Shown here piece after piece: positions 1 to 7,699 of a stretch of DNA of 64,000 nucleotides (within the stretch, counting starts at the first letter, position 1; every line of letters begins with the position of its first letter). The DNA is taken from NCBI RefSeq assembly GCF_028993615.1, contig NZ_CP118632.1:3534001-3598000 (forward strand). The letters run 5' to 3'. Made by a program: the position numbers and the translations under genes. Origin of the DNA: Herbaspirillum sp. WKF16 (lineage in GTDB: Bacteria; Pseudomonadota; Gammaproteobacteria; Burkholderiales; Burkholderiaceae_D). A model generated the notes under the pieces. It made no database searches, was not told where the DNA came from, and saw only the letters and a program-made list of their open reading frames with translations.

Positions 1-2
1 AG

Positions 3-737
3 TCATTGGGTTCCTTCAGGTTTTTCATTGTCTTGCGCATCGGCCGGCGTCCCGGCGCGGTGCGTGCGGTCTTGGTCGTCCCAGATCAGGCGCGGATCGA
101 AGGACAGCGAGGCCAGCATGGTCAGCACCACCACCGCGCCGAAGGCGGCGATGCCGATGCCGGCGTGGACGTCGGCGAAGCCGTGGATCTTCACCAGCCC
201 GGTCAGCACCGAGACCACGAATACGTCCAGCATGGACCAGCGCCCGATCACCTCGATCACGCGGTACAGCTTGGCGCGCTGCGGCCGCTGCCAGCTGCTG
301 CGCCGGCGCGCCGACAGCACCAGGACGGTCAGCGCGGCCAGCTTGAACAGCGGCACCAGGAAGCTCGCCACGAACACCACCAGCGCCAGCCCCCACTCGC
401 CGGAAGTCCAGAAATAGATGACGCCGGAGAGGATGGTGTCGCGCTGCTCGTCGAACAGCGTGCGGGTGATCATCACCGGCATCAGGTTGGCCGGGATGTA
501 CATGATGCAGGCCGCGATCAGCAGCGCCCAGGTGCGGTTCAGGCTGTCGATCTTGCGCACGTGCAGCGGCGCGTCGCACACGCCGCAGCGCTCGTTGGGA
601 CGCGCATCCTCCCAGACGCTGCCGCAATGATGGCAGCCGATCACGTTCAGGTCGGCCGCATCCCGCACCTGCGCCTGCTCCGGCGCGGCCGCGCCGGCAT
701 GGCCGCGCAGGGCGTCCGTGTGCGCGTGGGCGCTCAT
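3..737 (-). CDS. pqiA: PqiA-family membrane protein (second half-length copy)
   Basis: Inner-membrane protein of the paraquat-inducible PqiA family, 244 residues. E. coli PqiA belongs to the PqiABC envelope lipid-transport system (family knowledge). A cytoplasmic zinc-ribbon-like start carries Cys35-x2-Cys38 and Cys51-x2-Cys54, followed by about four hydrophobic segments. E. coli PqiA is roughly twice as long and has two such halves; here the halves are separate genes. The start overlaps the stop of the upstream gene by 4 bp (ATGA), so the two are probably translationally coupled. The stop codon is at the left edge of the window, so a pqiB (MCE-domain) gene would be expected just outside. Family assignment is firm; the exact substrate is unknown. 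Confidence 0.88.
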   Translation of the reverse strand: MSAHAHTDALRGHAGAAAPEQAQVRDAADLNVIGCHHCGSVWEDARPNERCGVCDAPLHVRKIDSLNRTWALLIAACIMYIPANLMPVMITRTLFDEQRDTILSGVIYFWTSGEWGLALVVFVASFLVPLFKLAALTVLVLSARRRSSWQRPQRAKLYRVIEVIGRWSMLDVFVVSVLTGLVKIHGFADVHAGIGIAAFGAVVVLTMLASLSFDPRLIWDDQDRTHRAGTPADAQDNEKPEGTQ

Positions 738-1375
738 GCCGAGTGCTCCCTGACTTCATCGCGCAGCGCCTGCTTCTGCTCGCAGATATGCCAGATGTAG
801 CGCGGGTTGAACGAAACCACCACCGTCAGCAGCACGGTCAGCGCGCCGAACGACCAGAGCGCCGGACCGGGAATCACCTCGGCCATGTTGGACAGCTTGA
901 TCAGCGCCACCAGGATGCCCAGCATGAATACTTCGATCATGCCCCACGGCCGCGCCGCCTGCATCAGCCGCAGCAGCAGCACGAAGCCGGGCGGCCGCTC
1001 CAGCCGGGACGACGGCAGCAGCAGGTAGAACAGCACCAGCATCTGGATCAGCGGGAACAGCAAGGTGGTGGCCGTGACCAGCAGCGCCACCTCCGACATG
1101 CCGTCGCGCGCCAGCGCCATCACCGCACCGATCAGCGTGGTGTCGCTGGAGAGGCCCTGCAGTTCGATGGTGACGATGGGGAACACGTTGGCGATCACGA
1201 ACAGCACCAGCGCGCCGACCGTCAGCGGCAGCAGGCGTTCCAGGCGGTTGCCGGTGTCGCGGTCGAGCTCGGCATTGCAGCGCTGGCAGCGCGCGATCTC
1301 ACAGCGCCCCAGCCGGGGGCGGTGATATACGGCATCGCATTCTTCGCAAACGATGAGGTCCGGGCGTTTCTGCAT
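734..1375 (-). CDS. pqiA: PqiA-family membrane protein (first half-length copy)
   Basis: First gene of the operon, 213 residues. It has the same plan as its neighbour: Cys10-x2-Cys13 and Cys30-x2-Cys33 form a probable zinc ribbon, then four hydrophobic segments. Together with the next gene it would make the equivalent of one full-length PqiA. The ATG at 1375 is the first in-frame start and is followed directly by the CxxC region expected at the N-terminus. The 4-bp overlap with the downstream copy suggests co-translation and probably a heteromeric complex. The role is inferred from the PqiABC envelope transport and stress system of E. coli. Confidence 0.88.
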   Translation of the reverse strand: MQKRPDLIVCEECDAVYHRPRLGRCEIARCQRCNAELDRDTGNRLERLLPLTVGALVLFVIANVFPIVTIELQGLSSDTTLIGAVMALARDGMSEVALLVTATTLLFPLIQMLVLFYLLLPSSRLERPPGFVLLLRLMQAARPWGMIEVFMLGILVALIKLSNMAEVIPGPALWSFGALTVLLTVVVSFNPRYIWHICEQKQALRDEVREHSA

Positions 1376-1897
1376 GGATGAACGGTTCTGCTTTCCGGCT
1401 ATTGTTATTGGCGCCGAAGCGGCCAGGCCGCGCGGGCGATATTGCAGCGCTTCATTTTGAGCGAAATCGGCGCATCGCGTTCAATGATTGCAAGGATTCC
1501 GGCCAATTGGCGCCAATGAAGGGCCGGGAATTAATGACTGAACGGTAAATTAGCTGACGATTCTAACAACAAACATATTGCAGGACGGAACGCATTTGCG
1601 CTTGTAAAGAAGATAGCGCTTGACAAGCCAAGCGGCAATCTTCTAAAGTCATCGAATGACTTCCGCAGCACAATTCTTCCTACTACTGAACAGCGCCGGC
1701 GCCCTGCTAGCGTTGCTACCAGTGTCGCTACTACCCGCCTCGCGTTAATCGACGTCGTGGCCGGTTTGCCGAAAGTCCGCTGAATCCACGCGCGCCGGCA
1801 AGCAAAAAAATATCCGCAGTCCCCTGGCAGTACCAATCCCGCAGCGACGCGCACATACGCCGTCGCAGCAAGAACAAGCGAAACCCGCGAAGCCATC
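1376..1897. other. Non-coding stretch between the pqiA operon and the leuA leader
   Basis: No convincing gene. The motif ATTGGCGCC occurs at 1407-1415 and again inside a perfect 12-bp palindrome, ATTGGCGCCAAT, at 1506-1517. Both lie on the promoter side of the pqiA operon, so they could be regulatory sites, but the protein is unknown. The open frame on the minus strand at 1531-2028 has no family resemblance and runs across the leuA leader hairpin. Confidence 0.4.
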
Positions 1898-1978
1898 ATG
1901 CACTCCAAGCCGATGACAATCCGCAGACAGCACGCCCCGCGCGGCGCGCAGGGAGACCTCCCGCTTCTGGCTCTATGA
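1898..1978 (+). CDS. Candidate leucine-rich leader peptide upstream of leuA
   Basis: A 26-codon frame starting at ATG 1898 and ending at TGA 1976-1978. Its last six residues are L-P-L-L-A-L, so four of six are Leu, encoded CTC, CTT, CTG and CTA. The stop codon is 1 nt before a 12-bp perfect hairpin. This placement resembles ribosome-mediated attenuators of branched-chain amino acid operons. Against it, there is no clear Shine-Dalgarno sequence, the first 20 residues look unremarkable, and no U-tract follows the hairpin. It is a candidate only. Confidence 0.3.
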   Translation: MHSKPMTIRRQHAPRGAQGDLPLLAL

Positions 1979-1979
1979 C

Positions 1980-2018
1980 GGGTTGCCTGGCCACGCGCAC
2001 GTGGCAGCCAGGCAACCC
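1980..2018 (+). promoter_or_regulatory. Strong hairpin in the leuA leader, possible attenuator
   Basis: GGGTTGCCTGGC at 1980-1991 pairs perfectly with GCCAGGCAACCC at 2007-2018, and a CCAC/GTGG stem extends inside. No T-run follows, so it is not a classical terminator. The left-arm heptamer GGGTTGC (1980-1986) could also pair with GCAACCC at 2094-2100, codons 4-6 of leuA. That alternative would fold the translation start. The two pairings are mutually exclusive, as in an attenuation switch. The hairpin is directly visible; the mechanism is inferred. Confidence 0.5.
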
Positions 2019-2083
2019 TACCGGCCACATCTGACGTCCGTCGCTACCGAGAATTCACGAATCAAAGACCAAAGAGGTTCATC

Positions 2084-3787
2084 ATGATGTTAAGCAACCC
2101 CGCCGCCAAGTACCGCGCCTTCCCCGCCATCGACCTGCCCGACCGCACCTGGCCGTCCAAGGTCATCGACACCCCGCCGATCTGGATGAGCACCGACCTG
2201 CGCGACGGCAACCAGGCGCTGATCGAGCCGATGAACGCCGAGCGCAAGCTGCGCTTCTTCGAATTGCTGCTCAAGACCGGCCTGAAGGAAATCGAAGTGG
2301 GCTTCCCCTCCGCCTCGCAGACCGACTTCGACTTCGTGCGCCAGCTGATCACCGAGAACCGCATTCCCGACGACGTCACCATCATCGCGCTGACGCAGTC
2401 GCGCGAAGAACTGATCCGGCGCACCGTGGAATCGCTGGAAGGCGCCAAGAACGCCATCGTCCACCTGTACAACTCGGTGGCGCCGGCCTTCCGCAAGATC
2501 GTCTTCAACATGTCGCGGGACGAAATCAAGAACATCGCCGTCACCGGCGCCAAGCTGGTCAAGGAACTGACTGAGGCGCGCCCGCAAACCCAGTGGCGCT
2601 TCGAGTACACGCCGGAATCCTTCAGCACCACCGAGCTGGACTTCTCCAAGGACATCTGCGACGCCGTCTGCGACGTCTGGGGCCCGACGCCCGAGAACAA
2701 GATCATCCTGAACCTGCCCTCCACCGTCGAGTGCAGCACCCCCAACGTCTACGCCGACCAGATCGAATGGATGTGCCGCAACATCAAGTACCGCGACAGC
2801 GCCATCATCTCGGTGCACCCGCACAATGACCGCGGCACCGCCGTCGCCTCGGCCGAGCTGGCCGTGATGGCCGGCGCCGACCGCGTCGAAGGCTGCCTGT
2901 TCGGCAACGGCGAACGCACCGGCAACGTCGACCTGGTCACGCTGGCGCTGAACCTGTACACCCAGGGCGTGCACCCGGGCCTGGACTTCTCCGACATCGA
3001 CGTGGTGCGCCAGGTGGTCGAGGAGTGCAACCAGATCCCGGTGCACCCGCGCCACCCCTACGTCGGCGACCTGGTGTTCACCGCCTTCTCCGGCTCGCAC
3101 CAGGATGCGATCAAGAAGGGCTTCGCCAAGCAAGAGGCAGGCGCCATCTGGGAAGTGCCCTACCTGCCGATCGACCCGGCCGACCTGGGCCGCAGCTACG
3201 ATGCGGTGATCCGCGTCAACAGCCAGTCCGGCAAGGGCGGCACCGCCTACCTGCTGGAACAGGAATACGGCCTGGCCATGCCGCGCCGCCTGCAGATCGA
3301 ATTCTCGCGCGCGATCCAGCGCGAGGCCGACGCCACCGGCAAGGAAATCAACGCCGCCGACATCTACGCCATCTTCAAGCGCGAGTACCTGGACCACAGT
3401 GAGCCCTACGTCTACCGCGCGCACCGCATGTCGGAAGACACGTCCAAGGCGGAGTCGATCAACATCGAGGTCGACATCGTGCGCAACGGCCAGCCGGTCA
3501 CCGTGCGCGGCAGCGGCAACGGCCCGATCGACGCCTTCGTGCATGCGCTGGGCCTGGACATCAAGCTGATGGACTTCCATGAGCACGCCATCGGCGCCGG
3601 CGCCGACGCCCGTGCCGCCAGCTACATCGAGCTGCGCCTGAACGAAGCGCCGACCGGCTTCGGCGTGGGCATCGACGCCAACATCGTGACCGCCTCCTTC
3701 AAGGCGGTGCTGTCGGCCGTCAACCGCCAGATCGCCATCGGCGAGAGCGCCAACCAGGGCGGCTCCGCGCGCGCCAAGGCGGCCTGA
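2084..3787 (+). CDS. leuA: 2-isopropylmalate synthase
   Basis: Condenses acetyl-CoA with 2-oxoisovalerate to 2-isopropylmalate, the first committed step of leucine synthesis, in the cytoplasm. At 567 residues it matches the long LeuA class. The catalytic TIM-barrel begins with the TDLRDGNQ motif (residues 37-44, metal-binding Asp41) and has H-P-H-N-D around residues 245-249 for the metal site. The C-terminal part from about residue 430 is the regulatory LeuA dimer domain that binds leucine. An AGAGG-type ribosome site at about 2071 precedes ATG 2084; ATG 2087 is an alternative. The gene stands alone, without leuCDB nearby, and ends in a strong terminator. Feedback inhibition by leucine is expected, and a leader-based control is possible. 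Confidence 0.97.
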   Translation: MMLSNPAAKYRAFPAIDLPDRTWPSKVIDTPPIWMSTDLRDGNQALIEPMNAERKLRFFELLLKTGLKEIEVGFPSASQTDFDFVRQLITENRIPDDVTIIALTQSREELIRRTVESLEGAKNAIVHLYNSVAPAFRKIVFNMSRDEIKNIAVTGAKLVKELTEARPQTQWRFEYTPESFSTTELDFSKDICDAVCDVWGPTPENKIILNLPSTVECSTPNVYADQIEWMCRNIKYRDSAIISVHPHNDRGTAVASAELAVMAGADRVEGCLFGNGERTGNVDLVTLALNLYTQGVHPGLDFSDIDVVRQVVEECNQIPVHPRHPYVGDLVFTAFSGSHQDAIKKGFAKQEAGAIWEVPYLPIDPADLGRSYDAVIRVNSQSGKGGTAYLLEQEYGLAMPRRLQIEFSRAIQREADATGKEINAADIYAIFKREYLDHSEPYVYRAHRMSEDTSKAESINIEVDIVRNGQPVTVRGSGNGPIDAFVHALGLDIKLMDFHEHAIGAGADARAASYIELRLNEAPTGFGVGIDANIVTASFKAVLSAVNRQIAIGESANQGGSARAKAA

Positions 3788-3828
3788 TCACGGAAAAACC
3801 GCCGGCGATCCCGGCGACGGCTCCTGAA

Positions 3829-3862
3829 AAAAACGCCGGCCTACAGGCCGGCGTTTTTCTTT
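3829..3862 (+). terminator. Rho-independent terminator of leuA
   Basis: ACGCCGGCC (3833-3841) pairs with GGCCGGCGT (3846-3854) around a TACA loop. An A-run precedes and a T-rich tail follows, 40-70 bp after the leuA stop. Confidence 0.9.
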
Positions 3863-3922
3863 TGGCGACACCGGATCGCGCCTGCCTTGCGCCAGCGCAA
3901 ACCCGCATCACCGGGTGCCGCC

Positions 3923-3928
3923 TACAAT
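3923..3928 (+). promoter_or_regulatory. Probable -10 element TACAAT of nnrS
   Basis: TACAAT lies 29 bp before the chosen ATG, in the context CTACAAT. The same heptamer precedes thyA and the M16 peptidase gene, and a minus-strand TACAAT precedes dedA. No good -35 hexamer is evident. The element argues against the upstream GTG at 3915 as a start, because the transcript would begin downstream of it. Confidence 0.45.
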
Positions 3929-3956
3929 CGGCGCTGGCCGGACAACGGGAACGCGC

Positions 3957-5126
3957 ATGCCTCAATCCAACCCCCACTGGCACGCCACGCTGCTGACGCT
4001 GGCGTTCCGCCCCTTCTTCCTCTTCGGCAGCCTGTGGGCCGCCGTCTGCGTCGCGCTCTGGACGGGCATGCTGCATGGCGGCCTGCTGCTGCCCAGCCGC
4101 TTCGATCCGCTGTCATGGCACATCCATGAGATGCTGTTCGGCTGGATCCTGGCCGCTATCGCCGGCTTCCTGCTCACCGCCATCCCTAACTGGACCGGCC
4201 GCCCGCCCGTGCGCGGCGCCCTGCTGGGAGCACTGGCGGCGGTATGGCTGGCCGGACGGATAAGCGGCGCGCTGTCGCAATTCATGCCCTGGTGGCTGGC
4301 GGCGGCGCTGGATATCGCCTTTCCCGTTTTGCTGTGCACGCTGGCCTGGCGCGAGATCATCGCCGGCGGCAACCGCCGCAACCTGCCGATGCCGATCCCG
4401 GTCGCCGTGCTGGGCGCGGCCAGCTTGCTGATGCACCTCAGGCAAGCCGGCTTCGCCATCCCCGACGGCCTGGGCTGGCGCCTGGCGCTGGCGGCGGTGA
4501 GCATCCTGATGGCGGTGATCGGCGCGCGCATCATCCCGGCCTTCACACGCAACTGGCTCGCGGCCAGGCGCAGCCCCATCCTGCCCGCAAGCACCCGCGC
4601 GCTCGACGTCGCGGCCACCGCCACGCTGCATGCCGGGCTGCTGGCCTGGGCGGTGCTGCCGCAGCTGCGGATGATCGGCATCCTCCTCATCGCCGCCGCC
4701 ACGCTGAACCTGTGGCGCCTGTGGCGCTGGGCAGGCCGCGCGGCGCTGGCCGAGCCGCTGCTGGCGATCCTGCATCTGGGATATGGGTGGCTGGTCGCCG
4801 GCGCAGCCTTGCTGGGCGTGAGCCAGCTGGGCGCGCCGGGATTGCAGGTCGCGGCCGTCCACGCGCTCACCGCCGGCGCGATGGGCACCATGGTGCTGGG
4901 CGTGATGACGCGGGTGTCGCTCGGGCACACCGGCCGCCCGTTGGCGGCCGACCGCATGACGGCATGGATCTATGCCGCCATCAGCGCCGCCGCGCTGTTG
5001 CGCATCGCCGCGGCGCTCATGCCGGCGCCCCGGCTCTTGAGCCTGTCGGCCGCTTGCTGGACGCTGGCGTTCGCGCTGTTCGCGCTGCGCTACGCGCCGC
5101 TGCTGCTGCGTCCCCGGCTGAACTGA
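3957..5126 (+). CDS. nnrS: NnrS family protein
   Basis: Polytopic inner-membrane protein of the NnrS family, described as a haem- and copper-containing protein linked to nitric oxide and nitrosative stress metabolism in denitrifiers (family knowledge). The sequence opens with the family hallmark of a conserved FRPFF motif in the first hydrophobic segment, followed by WHIHEMLFG and about twelve hydrophobic segments over 389 residues. ATG 3957 is preferred over GTG 3915 because a TACAAT -10 element lies between them. The stop codon abuts the stop of the convergent egtB gene with no gap. No denitrification genes are visible nearby, so a role in NO tolerance is inferred. Confidence 0.9.
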   Translation: MPQSNPHWHATLLTLAFRPFFLFGSLWAAVCVALWTGMLHGGLLLPSRFDPLSWHIHEMLFGWILAAIAGFLLTAIPNWTGRPPVRGALLGALAAVWLAGRISGALSQFMPWWLAAALDIAFPVLLCTLAWREIIAGGNRRNLPMPIPVAVLGAASLLMHLRQAGFAIPDGLGWRLALAAVSILMAVIGARIIPAFTRNWLAARRSPILPASTRALDVAATATLHAGLLAWAVLPQLRMIGILLIAAATLNLWRLWRWAGRAALAEPLLAILHLGYGWLVAGAALLGVSQLGAPGLQVAAVHALTAGAMGTMVLGVMTRVSLGHTGRPLAADRMTAWIYAAISAAALLRIAAALMPAPRLLSLSAACWTLAFALFALRYAPLLLRPRLN

Positions 5127-6440
5127 TCAGGGCGAGCGCGCCAGGCGTATCCCCGTGACCTGCCAGCGCGCATGGGCCGGGAAGAAGTTGCGATAGGTCA
5201 GGCGCGCGTGGTTCAGCGGCGTGGCCGCCGATGAACCGCGCAGCACGTACTGGTTCACCATGAACTTGCCGTTGTATTCGCCGACCGCGCCTTCGGCCGC
5301 GGCGAAGCCGGGGTACGGCGCATAGCTGCTGCCGGTCCATTGCCAGGCCACGCCGAAGAACTCGCGGCCGCTGCCCTGCAGCCGGCCCGCCGCGTGTTCC
5401 CATTCGGCTTCGCTCAGCAGCCGCGCGCCGGCCCAGCGGGCATAGGCGTCGGCCTCGTAGTACGACAGGTGCACCGCCGCGCGGTGCGGCTCCAGCGCCT
5501 GCAGGCCGTATTCGGTGAATTCGCGCCAGCGGCCGTCGGCATCGCGCCGCCAGTAGAGCGGATGCTCCAGCGCCAGTTGCTTGCGCCACTCCCAGCCCTC
5601 GGACAGCCACAGCGCCGGATCGGCATAGCCGCCGGCCTCGACGAAGGCCTGGTACTCCTCGTTGTTCACCAGCCGCGAGGCGCACTCGTAGGCCTCGACG
5701 AACTGCCGGTGACGCGGCGTCTCGTTGTCGAAACAGAAGCCCTCTCCCGCATGCCCGATCTCGACCACGCCTGCCTCGATGCGATGCCACTGCAGCGGCA
5801 GTTCGGCCGGGTCGCCGGCCTGCGCGAGTTCCGGCAGCTCCTGGTAGGCCGGTTGCAGCGGATTGATGGAGAGCAGGTGCTTGACGTCAGTGAGCATCAG
5901 TTCCTGGTGCTGCTGCTCGTGCTGCTGCCCCAGCTCGAGCAAGGCCAGGAACTCCGCCAGGCGGTTTCCCTCGCCGCCCTCGGCCAGGGTTTCCATCTCA
6001 TCGATCAGCAGCAGCATGCGACGGTCGACATCGGCGCGGTAGGCCTGCACCTCGTCCAGCGCCGGGCGCGTCAGGAGGCCGCGCTGGGGACGCGGGAATT
6101 TGTCGCCGACACCCTCGTAGTAAGAGTTGTACAGCACCCGGAACTGCGGATGGAAGGCGCGGAAACCGGACTCGAAACGTTCCAGGATGAAGGTCTCGAA
6201 GAACCAGGTGGTATGCGCCAGGTGCCACTTGATGGGGCTGGCGTCGGGCATCGATTGCACGCAGCAGTCCTCGGCCGAGAGCGGCTCGGCGATCGCCTGC
6301 GATTGCCGCCGCACGCGCCGGAAGCGGTCGCTCAGGCAATCGCGCGCGCGGTGGTTGACCTCTTGCATGGCGGCGTCGATCACGGCGTCGATCGCCGCTT
6401 CGGTGGCGGCGTCGACAAGCATGCTGGCATTGCGCGTCAT
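5127..6440 (-). CDS. egtB: Ergothioneine biosynthesis protein EgtB (sulfoxide synthase)
   Basis: Non-haem iron enzyme that joins hercynine (trimethyl-histidine) to a cysteine-type thiol with O2, giving the sulfoxide precursor of ergothioneine. The N-terminal DinB-like half holds the iron-site histidines: H-x2-H at 73-76 and H-x3-H-x-E at 174-180. The C-terminal half (about 200-437) is a formylglycine-generating-enzyme-like fold with the LLSEAEWEHAA motif. Length 437 is typical. It lies 13 bp downstream of egtD on the same strand, so the two form an operon. No egtC or egtE is visible here; whether cysteine or gamma-glutamylcysteine is the thiol donor cannot be told. Confidence 0.93.
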   Translation of the reverse strand: MTRNASMLVDAATEAAIDAVIDAAMQEVNHRARDCLSDRFRRVRRQSQAIAEPLSAEDCCVQSMPDASPIKWHLAHTTWFFETFILERFESGFRAFHPQFRVLYNSYYEGVGDKFPRPQRGLLTRPALDEVQAYRADVDRRMLLLIDEMETLAEGGEGNRLAEFLALLELGQQHEQQHQELMLTDVKHLLSINPLQPAYQELPELAQAGDPAELPLQWHRIEAGVVEIGHAGEGFCFDNETPRHRQFVEAYECASRLVNNEEYQAFVEAGGYADPALWLSEGWEWRKQLALEHPLYWRRDADGRWREFTEYGLQALEPHRAAVHLSYYEADAYARWAGARLLSEAEWEHAAGRLQGSGREFFGVAWQWTGSSYAPYPGFAAAEGAVGEYNGKFMVNQYVLRGSSAATPLNHARLTYRNFFPAHARWQVTGIRLARSP

Positions 6441-6453
6441 CAGTGTGCTCCGT

Positions 6454-7428
6454 TCAGCGCGCCCGCGCGTGGCATACCGCGAACCAGCGCTGCGGGTCGA
6501 ACCACATGCGCGCCTCGCCGAAGCCGGCCTGTTCCAGCAGGGACAGGATGTCCTCCGGCGTGAACTTGTGGCTGTTCTCGGTGTGGATGCGCTCGCCCTG
6601 GCGGAAGGTGCGGCGTGCGCCGTCCCAGCGCACGATCAGGTCGCGCCGCGCCTCGAGATGCATTTCCACGCGCTGACGCGCGGCGTTGTAGAAACCCAGG
6701 TGGCGCCAGTCGCGCGCGTTGAAGTCGGCACCGATCAGGCGATTCACGTGGTTGAGCATGTTCAGGTTGAAGGCCGCCGTCACGCCCAGCGCGTCGTCGT
6801 AGGCGGCATCGAGCACACGGGCGTCCTTCACCAGGTCCAGCCCCAGCAGCACGCCGCCGGCCTCGCCGATCTGCAGCGCCTGGCGCATGCGGCGCAGGAA
6901 GTCCAGCGCCTGGCCGGGATCGAAATTGCCCAGCGAGGAGCCGGGGTAGAAGAACAGCCGGCGATCGCGGTTGACGGTGGCCGGCAATTCCAGCGAGGAA
7001 GAGAAATCCATCGCCACTTCGTTGACCGGGATCTCCGGGAAGGCCTGGCGCAAGCCGTCCGCCGCCTGGTGCAGGAATTCGGCCGAGATGTCGATCGGCA
7101 CGTACTGGCGCGGCTTGAGCGCCGGGAACAGCCGGGCCGCCTTGGCGCAATTGCCCGCGCCCAGGTCGATCAGGGTGACGCCGGCGCCGACCGCCGCGGC
7201 GATGTCGCCGGCATGGGCCGCGAAGATCTCCGCCTCGGTGCGGGTGGGATAGTATTCCGGCAACTCGCAGATCGCCTCGAACAGCTTGCTGCCCAGGGGA
7301 TCGTAGAGATATTTGGGAGAAATGACGGCGTCCTGCGCCGTCAGTCCGGCCTCGAGTTCGGCGCGGATCTCCCAGTCTTCCGGGGTCTGCTGCCAGGGCC
7401 GTTGGGTCAATCGCGCGAGTTGGGCCAA
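6454..7428 (-). CDS. egtD: L-histidine N-alpha-methyltransferase EgtD
   Basis: SAM-dependent enzyme that trimethylates the alpha-amino group of histidine to make hercynine, the first step to ergothioneine. At 324 residues it matches the family. The SAM-binding motif D-L-G-A-G-N is at residues 88-93, the family N-terminal signature around PKYLYDPLGS is at 38-47, and the C-terminal region carries the E-N-S-H-K-F segment of the histidine-binding lobe. It is the first gene of the egtD-egtB operon and faces away from the ABC exporter at 7700 across 271 bp of non-coding DNA. Confidence 0.95.
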   Translation of the reverse strand: MAQLARLTQRPWQQTPEDWEIRAELEAGLTAQDAVISPKYLYDPLGSKLFEAICELPEYYPTRTEAEIFAAHAGDIAAAVGAGVTLIDLGAGNCAKAARLFPALKPRQYVPIDISAEFLHQAADGLRQAFPEIPVNEVAMDFSSSLELPATVNRDRRLFFYPGSSLGNFDPGQALDFLRRMRQALQIGEAGGVLLGLDLVKDARVLDAAYDDALGVTAAFNLNMLNHVNRLIGADFNARDWRHLGFYNAARQRVEMHLEARRDLIVRWDGARRTFRQGERIHTENSHKFTPEDILSLLEQAGFGEARMWFDPQRWFAVCHARAR

Positions 7429-7699
7429 GCTGGTCTCCTTGCCGTTGATGCTGCGGTTGGGGTGTCCTGCAGTTGCGACGCCATTGCGAATGCCGGCTGT
7501 CCGTTGCGTTGCGGCCGGCGCAGGCCATGTGCGCCGGGAAACTCTGCGCTACACTCTGCCTCGCCCTCACGGACAGTGCATTATAAGCAGCCTGCATTTA
7601 CTTATGAAGTTTCCGACTGAAGCGCACCGCGGTGGTTCAACGCGGCAATGAGATTTTCCCTGCGGCAGCAAACATGGACGAAACGACAAGTCCGGCCGC

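Noticed and set aside
1531..2028. A 165-codon minus-strand frame between pqiA and leuA
   Set aside because: No family resemblance, basic low-complexity composition, and it runs across the leuA leader hairpin.
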